From NCBI GenBank assembly GCA_018971625.1, contig JAGXAJ010000019.1, positions 1-58,102 of the forward strand: a DNA stretch of 58,102 nt, given 5' to 3'. Below are positions 51,201 to 58,102 of this stretch, in pieces. The stretch is from Pseudomonadota bacterium (lineage in GTDB: Bacteria > Pseudomonadota > Alphaproteobacteria > Rhizobiales > Xanthobacteraceae). Position numbers and translations under genes: made by a program. The notes below the pieces were generated by a model, which saw nothing but the letters and a program-made list of their open reading frames with translations, was not told the origin of the DNA and did not search any database. Every line of letters starts with the position of its first letter. The first letter of the stretch is position 1.

Positions 51201-52368
51201 TGGTTCCCCCCGCCTTGCTGCCAGCCCGCATCCCTGCGCGAATCCGCACGCGCCCAGCTTGCGTCGTTGTCGAATGGGCGCACAGGTGTGATCGGCGGTG
51301 TTCCCGCTTTTATCCCCAGCGGAAAGGCCGCGAATGCTCGATGGACAACAGGGAACCACGAGCACTTTCCTGAACCATCTTGGAACACGCGCACGTTCAA
51401 TTGCGCGCAGGAGCGAATGGCCTGGAATTGTGCATAAAACCGTTGCTCGTAAAGCGAAGGTTGTCGAACGATTCCAGGCTGATTTGCCCTGTCCAGACCT
51501 GGAGCGAAAGATATTTCGCTTCGCATTCGACCCAAATCACCGTTTTGGTTCATGCCGTCTCGTTCCGGCAGAGGGGCGGATCGCGCGTCGTCACGAACGC
51601 GGGACGGGATGCGGTGGACGCGGGAGCGTCGGCGCGCCGTTGCGGTCGCAGGGCGGGATAACCCGTGAGCGATTCCATGGCGCGCAAGACGAACGACGCC
51701 TCAGCGTACGGCAAAACCGTGTGGTCCCGACACCCGTTGCTGGTGCCAAGCCGGCGGAGGTCTTGTTGGCCCGACCGGGTCTGGCAAAACCTTAATCCGT
51801 TGGCGACGGTGACAAGACGAATTCGTCGCCGAGGAGAGCGCGGCATAAGCCGTAAGATCATTGCGCAGGGAATGCCGGATTGCTCCGTCTGTACCTGTTT
51901 TTCTCGTGTGCGTTCTTCCCACTATTTGCACACGAGGTCGCGGGTGCAGAACGCACCCGGCATTCCCTGCACCCTCCTTTCAGGGTGAGGCCATGCAAAA
52001 CCCGGACGCAACGCGCCGCGGGAATGCGGCATGATGTCTTCCCCGCGTCGCAAGCGGAAGACTGGCGAAGGTCTGCGCCCGGAAGGAGGTCCTCAAGCCG
52101 CCAGTCGTCAATGCCGGCGCCCGGCCCCGAGCAAGATCAGGGAAAGGCTGCGAGGGATGCAGAGACGGACCCCAAGAGGCCATCCCGCACGAATTTGCGA
52201 AACCGCTCCTTCCGTTTTGGAGAGCCTGTTCCCACATTTGCTTCAAGCTGGCGTGAGCGCCGGCGACGACCGCCGGCTGGTTGAGGAACGTCAATGCGGC
52301 CGGGGGAAACCCAATGAAGATGCTGCTTCCGTGCTTCGGGCGGGGGCGGCAGGCTGAGGGAATAACTG
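51201..52368. other. Large gene-poor region before clpB
   Basis: Over 1 kb without a convincing gene. Overlapping open frames on both strands lack ribosome-binding sites and family motifs. It contains the nested inverted repeat at 51865-51970. The clpB promoter must lie at its right end; I could not identify a heat-shock promoter by eye. Confidence 0.4.
51865..51970. repeat. Nested inverted repeat element
   Basis: Outer arms GCAGGGAATGCCGG (51865-51878) and CCGGCATTCCCTGC (51957-51970) are perfect complements. Inside are CTCGTGTGC (51903-51911)/GCACACGAG (51928-51936) and a small GGGTGC/GCACCC stem near 51942-51958. It could fold as a branched RNA. The GCACACGAGGTCGCGGG text recalls a repeat found in many copies in related genomes. 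Confidence 0.6.
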
Positions 52369-55008
<2,640 letters not shown>

Positions 55009-55099
55009 GGTGAAGCAAAACGGGCTTTTCCGCAGGTGCGGGAAGGCTCGTTGCGATTCTGGAAGTTGGAGCTGAACTTAGAAATTGCGCTTGCCGGGC

Positions 55100-57172
55100 T
55101 CAGCGATTGCTGATCCGCAGCGGTCCGCCGGACGCATCGGAGATCCGGGCACCGCGATTGTTCATCATGGCATCGATCTCGTCGCGTTTCTTTTCGAAGC
55201 TCGCCATCATCGGACCCTCCAGCGAGCGGCCGCGCGGCAGCTTGATGCGCATCGGGTCGACGAAGCGGCCGTTGACCAGGATTTCGTAATGGACGTGAGC
55301 GCCGGTCGATTGTCCGGTCGATCCTACGAAGCCAATCACCTGGCCTTGCCGGACCCGCTTGCCAACCTCGAGGCCCTTGGCGAAGGCGGACATATGTCCG
55401 TAGGCGGTCTCGTAGCCGTTATTGTGTTTCAGCTTGACATATTTGCCGTAGCCGCCCTCCCAGCCAGCCACCTCGACGATGCCATCGCCGGACGCGAAAA
55501 TCGGCGTGCCGTAAGCGGTGGCCCAGTCGACGCCGGTGTGCATCTTGACGTAGCCGAGGATCGGATGGCGGCGGCTGCCGAAGCCCGATCGCATGATCGC
55601 GTTGTTGACCGGCTTGCGCACCAGGAACTTCTTCGCGCTTTTGCCTGTCTCGTCGTAGTAGTCGACCACGGAATCGTCGGGAGTCTGGAAGCGGTAATAT
55701 TTCTTGGTCTCTCCGCCGACGGTAAGCGAGGCGAACAGTACTTCGTTCTTTTCGCTGGTGGTCGAGCCTTCGTCCTCGCCTGCATAAAACACGTCGAAAG
55801 AATCGCCGGGCTGCACCTTGCGCTGGAAGTCGACATCGTAGGAGTAGATCCGCACCATGTGGTCGATCACGTTCGGCGGTACCTTGTTGCGCAGCGCGGT
55901 CTCGTAAATGCTCTGGTAGAGCCGAACCCCGCTGCCATCGTCGTCGTCATCGTCGTTGCTGCTGTTATCGGCGGTCTCGGTGACGCTGTTGATGCTCTGC
56001 ACGTCGACGGCGACATATCTGCCGAGATCGGACAGCGCGGCGACGGCCTCGGCCGCGGAATCGTTTGCGATGATCACCCGATACGGCCGCAGCCGTTCTC
56101 CGGGTTCCCCGCTTGCCATCAGGATGCGAAGCTTCTCGCCTTCCTTCAGCCCACCGTCGCGACCGTGGGCGCCGAGCGTGGCGGCGATCGCTTTGGCGTC
56201 TTCGGGTGTGGCGCCCTGATCGCGCAGGATCGAGACGACGCTATCGCCCTTCTTGACGACGTGGACGCGTTCGGCGAACGGATTGCCGCCAGTGATTTGT
56301 TCGTTGGTCTTCGGCAGCAGCGTGACGTTTTCCGGGACTATACGTGTCTCGAAACCGGCATAGGGATCGGTGTTGCCCTCGCTGGCATAGGCCAGTTTCA
56401 TATCCGATTGCGCGCCGGTGGCATCGGCCGCGGCACTGGCGAGTGCCGCGTAGCGTACGCCGCCAGTATTAGTGTGCCAGTTGGAGGCATCGCGCACCCG
56501 CATCAGGACGTCGTCGAGCGCGATGACGGCGGCGATCTTCGCCTTTGGCAGGACCGGCGCCAGATCCTTGGTCACGAACGAAACCTCGGCATCGGGTTCG
56601 GCGGCGTCGGCGGCATTCGGATCATCGGTGGCAGTGGGCGCCGCGTCGCCGACATCGGTCAGCAGGCGTTGGGCGTTGAAGGGCGGAATCTTGGCGCTGA
56701 GGTCGCTGGTCGTCAGCGACAGATTGCCGGAAATCCGCACGAACGGCCGTACCCGCATCACGTCGCGATTGCCGACCCGTGTCACCGTTGAAACGCGGAT
56801 GACGTTGCGGACGGCGGTCGATTCGCCGGGCGGCGGCAGGCGGTCGCTCTTGTGCAGGCTGGCAGTTCGGTCATTGGCGCCGAAAGCGCCACGCAACGCA
56901 CCTTCGACGCGTTCGGGCACTTTGGCGAAGGTCATTTCGCCATCCAGCGACGCGAAAACAGCACCACCGATAAGAGCCGCGCCGCACAGACCGGTAAGGA
57001 TGGTGCCGCTGAACCATTGCACGGAGACGCGGCGGCGGTCGATCACCGCGGCTTCGGAGCCATCGACCGAAAGCGGGGGCTCGTGCCCAAGATCAATGAT
57101 CCCGGTTTCGCGTCCGTAGCCGCCCCCGCCGCGTGACGTCCTGTGGTTCAAACCACCGTCCCCCAATTCCAT
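55100..57172 (-). CDS. M23-family murein metallopeptidase with LysM-like region
   Basis: 690 aa. A cytoplasmic N-tail and one membrane helix (GTILTGLCGAALIGGAVFAS) precede a long periplasmic region with a LysM-like segment (ERVHVVKKGDSVVSILRDQG), an acidic linker (NSSNDDDDDDGSG) and the M23 domain: SGFGSRRHPILGYVKMHTGV (HxxxD zinc ligands), then GYGKYVKLKHNNGYETAYGH, GQSTGAHVHYEILVNG with HVH. It cleaves peptidoglycan crosslinks, helping wall growth or septation. It is transcribed away from the rRNA operon. Confidence 0.93.
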   Translation of the reverse strand: MELGDGGLNHRTSRGGGGYGRETGIIDLGHEPPLSVDGSEAAVIDRRRVSVQWFSGTILTGLCGAALIGGAVFASLDGEMTFAKVPERVEGALRGAFGANDRTASLHKSDRLPPPGESTAVRNVIRVSTVTRVGNRDVMRVRPFVRISGNLSLTTSDLSAKIPPFNAQRLLTDVGDAAPTATDDPNAADAAEPDAEVSFVTKDLAPVLPKAKIAAVIALDDVLMRVRDASNWHTNTGGVRYAALASAAADATGAQSDMKLAYASEGNTDPYAGFETRIVPENVTLLPKTNEQITGGNPFAERVHVVKKGDSVVSILRDQGATPEDAKAIAATLGAHGRDGGLKEGEKLRILMASGEPGERLRPYRVIIANDSAAEAVAALSDLGRYVAVDVQSINSVTETADNSSNDDDDDDGSGVRLYQSIYETALRNKVPPNVIDHMVRIYSYDVDFQRKVQPGDSFDVFYAGEDEGSTTSEKNEVLFASLTVGGETKKYYRFQTPDDSVVDYYDETGKSAKKFLVRKPVNNAIMRSGFGSRRHPILGYVKMHTGVDWATAYGTPIFASGDGIVEVAGWEGGYGKYVKLKHNNGYETAYGHMSAFAKGLEVGKRVRQGQVIGFVGSTGQSTGAHVHYEILVNGRFVDPMRIKLPRGRSLEGPMMASFEKKRDEIDAMMNNRGARISDASGGPLRISNR

Positions 57173-57560
57173 CCACGCTCGACAAGACCCCCGTCAACCG
57201 GACCCGCATTCGTCCCCTGACGACGGAACGATTTCGGGAGCACGGCATGCCGTATGAATGTCCGGGATACAAAGGCCAAGGCTTTAAAAGCAAAGGCGCA
57301 GGCCGGAATCACAGACGACGATGGTGTGCAGGTCTCTCGATGTTTCCAGGCCGCAAGGGAAAGCGAAGGGTATGGAAGATCGCCGTCCCCTGGTAGATCA
57401 TCGCCGGCAACCCCCACTAGCGCCCGGCGATTCAGTGCTTAACTACCCGTCAGAACGTCGCAGGATTGTGGCTCAAGTACGGCGTAAGGTCCTTAAAAAT
57501 AGGGGTTTCTTTGCAGTGCAAGATTCCTTGGGGCGATGCGACGATTTGTTGATGACGGGC
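57173..57560. other. Intergenic upstream of the rRNA promoter
   Basis: It separates the leftward M23 gene from the rightward rRNA promoter. No gene is supported. UP-element-like A/T tracts are limited to 57490-57510 (TTAAAAATAGG), upstream of the promoter. Confidence 0.35.
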
Positions 57561-57589
57561 GTTGACAACGTCGAGCGGGCGGGCTTATA
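57561..57589 (+). promoter_or_regulatory. rRNA operon promoter
   Basis: TTGACA at 57561-57566 and TTATAA at 57584-57589 are separated by 17 bp, a near-consensus sigma-70-type promoter. The GC-rich stretch between and just after the -10 (CGCGAACTGAGCGCGG) suits a stringent-controlled discriminator. Transcription would begin about 57596, some 415 bp before 16S. Confidence 0.75.
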
Positions 57590-57764
57590 AACCGCGAACT
57601 GAGCGCGGCGCTGTCTTGGCTCTTGGCCAACGCATGTTTTCGTGCCCGTGAAGCTCCTCACTAAGATGAGTGAATCAACAGCCGATGACAGTCGGTTGTC
57701 ATTTGCCGTCGAATGAGGGTCTTTCGCGATGCTCCCAGCGATGGGAGAGGGGTTTTCGGATCCC

Positions 57765-57780
57765 GGGCTGTTTGACAAGT
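57765..57780 (+). promoter_or_regulatory. boxA-like antitermination element in the rRNA leader
   Basis: GGGCTGTTTGACAAGT resembles the boxA sequence of alphaproteobacterial rRNA leaders (TGCTCTTTGACA-like), which loads NusB/NusE to prevent Rho termination. It lies between promoter and 16S, as expected. The TTGACA inside it has no -10 at the right distance, so it is not called a promoter. Confidence 0.5.
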
Positions 57781-57834
57781 GAAGATGAAGAAAGAGAAAC
57801 GTGGACGGCGGAGTCCTTGCGAGTCTCGAATACT

Positions 57835-57852
57835 TGAAAACTTCGGTTTTCA
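57835..57852 (+). other. UUCG tetraloop hairpin in the rRNA leader
   Basis: TGAAAAC-TTCG-GTTTTCA is a perfect 7-bp stem closed by the stable cUUCGg tetraloop. It sits in the leader between boxA and 16S and probably helps pre-rRNA folding or processing. Confidence 0.6.
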
Positions 57853-58010
57853 TCTTTCGGGACTGGACGAAAGACTTCGGCGGTACACGTTTCAAAGGTT
57901 ACACCATCGCTGCCCGCGATGTGAATCGCAGGCGGCTTGCCGGTTTCGATCGGCAAAGAATGGTGGGACCTCGTCAAACGTTGTGATCAGCCGGTTTGAA
58001 GTTTCAAGTC

Positions 58011-58102
58011 CAACTTGAGAGTTTGATCCTGGCTCAGAGCGAACGCTGGCGGCAGGCTTAACACATGCAAGTCGAGCGGGCGTAGCAATACGTCAGCGGC
58101 AG
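58011..58102 (+). rRNA. rrs: 16S ribosomal RNA, 5' part cut by window edge
   Basis: CAACTTGAGAGTTTGATCCT begins the mature 16S; the universal AGAGTTTGATCCTGGCTCAG primer site follows at 58018-58037, then GAACGCTGGCGGCAGGCTTA. The segment GCGGGCGTAGCAATACGTCA agrees with Bradyrhizobium 16S as I recall it. It continues beyond the right edge. Confidence 0.97.

Noticed and set aside
51665..52368. Several overlapping open frames before clpB
   Set aside because: Biased composition and the presence of inverted repeats suggest they are repeat-derived. None has a credible start.
57772..57777. Second TTGACA in the rRNA leader as a P2 promoter
   Set aside because: No TATAAT-like hexamer lies 16-18 bp downstream, and the surrounding text fits boxA better.

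Overview
The window looks like chromosomal DNA of a Bradyrhizobium-type alphaproteobacterium (Nitrobacteraceae). It is GC-rich. The gene orders ruvA-ruvB, etfB-etfA-hbd, argH-lptM-lysA, TIGR02302/response regulator, ftsE-ftsX-ydcF-plsC and chorismate mutase-hisC-tyrC are typical of that group. A SAM-II riboswitch precedes metX, and the 16S rRNA that begins at the right edge reads like Bradyrhizobium. No plasmid, prophage or CRISPR signature is seen. Most of the window is core housekeeping sequence.

Layout. 1-57 is the start of an ISAs1-like transposase leaving the window. 322-2185 is ruvA-ruvB, with palindromic repeats around ruvA. 2511-2590 is a candidate small RNA. 2666-3831 is a divergent carboxymuconolactone decarboxylase-like gene and TetR regulator around a 13-bp-arm palindrome. 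4272-4718 is ybgC, without the tolQRAB-pal genes that usually follow. 4719-7881 is gene-poor, with short ORFs, repeats and terminators. 7882-12659 is accessory and partly decayed: AbrB-type and TSUP permease pseudogenes, a PsiF-like protein, a DsbA-like protein and an S1C protease homologue that seems to lack its catalytic triad. 12896-15631 holds a di-heme cytochrome and an HNH nuclease. 15824-23332 carries a ClC transporter, an AlkA-type glycosylase, a nucleotidyltransferase overlapping gluQ, a soluble hybrid histidine kinase, a BrkB-family protein, a HIG1 protein and a cobalamin adenosyltransferase.

23545-26223 is etfB-etfA-hbd. 26302-28791 contains a tautomerase/LysR divergent pair, a YjfB-like protein and a TlpA-type thioredoxin. 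28905-32152 is argH-lptM-lysA, with a species-type repeat between lptM and lysA. 32555-40075 is envelope and division biology: TIGR02302, a receiver-only regulator, a zinc-ribbon DUF3426 protein, ftsE-ftsX, ydcF and plsC. 40095-45017 holds chaC, a DUF2125 protein and the aromatic/histidine set. 45264-47288 is the SAM-II riboswitch, metX and metW. 47364-51200 is a GMC oxidoreductase, DoxX and VOC cassette plus small membrane proteins. 52369-57172 is clpB and an M23 peptidase. 57561-58102 is an rRNA promoter, leader and the start of 16S.

The most informative signals are the SAM-II riboswitch, whose three complementary segments can be read as an antiterminator/terminator switch; a likely pseudoprotease; a candidate anti-Shine-Dalgarno small RNA; and a run of gene remnants with visible lesions, including a 14-bp tandem duplication that shifts frame in a pcaC-like remnant. 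I did not find a clearly novel multi-gene defence or mobile system.
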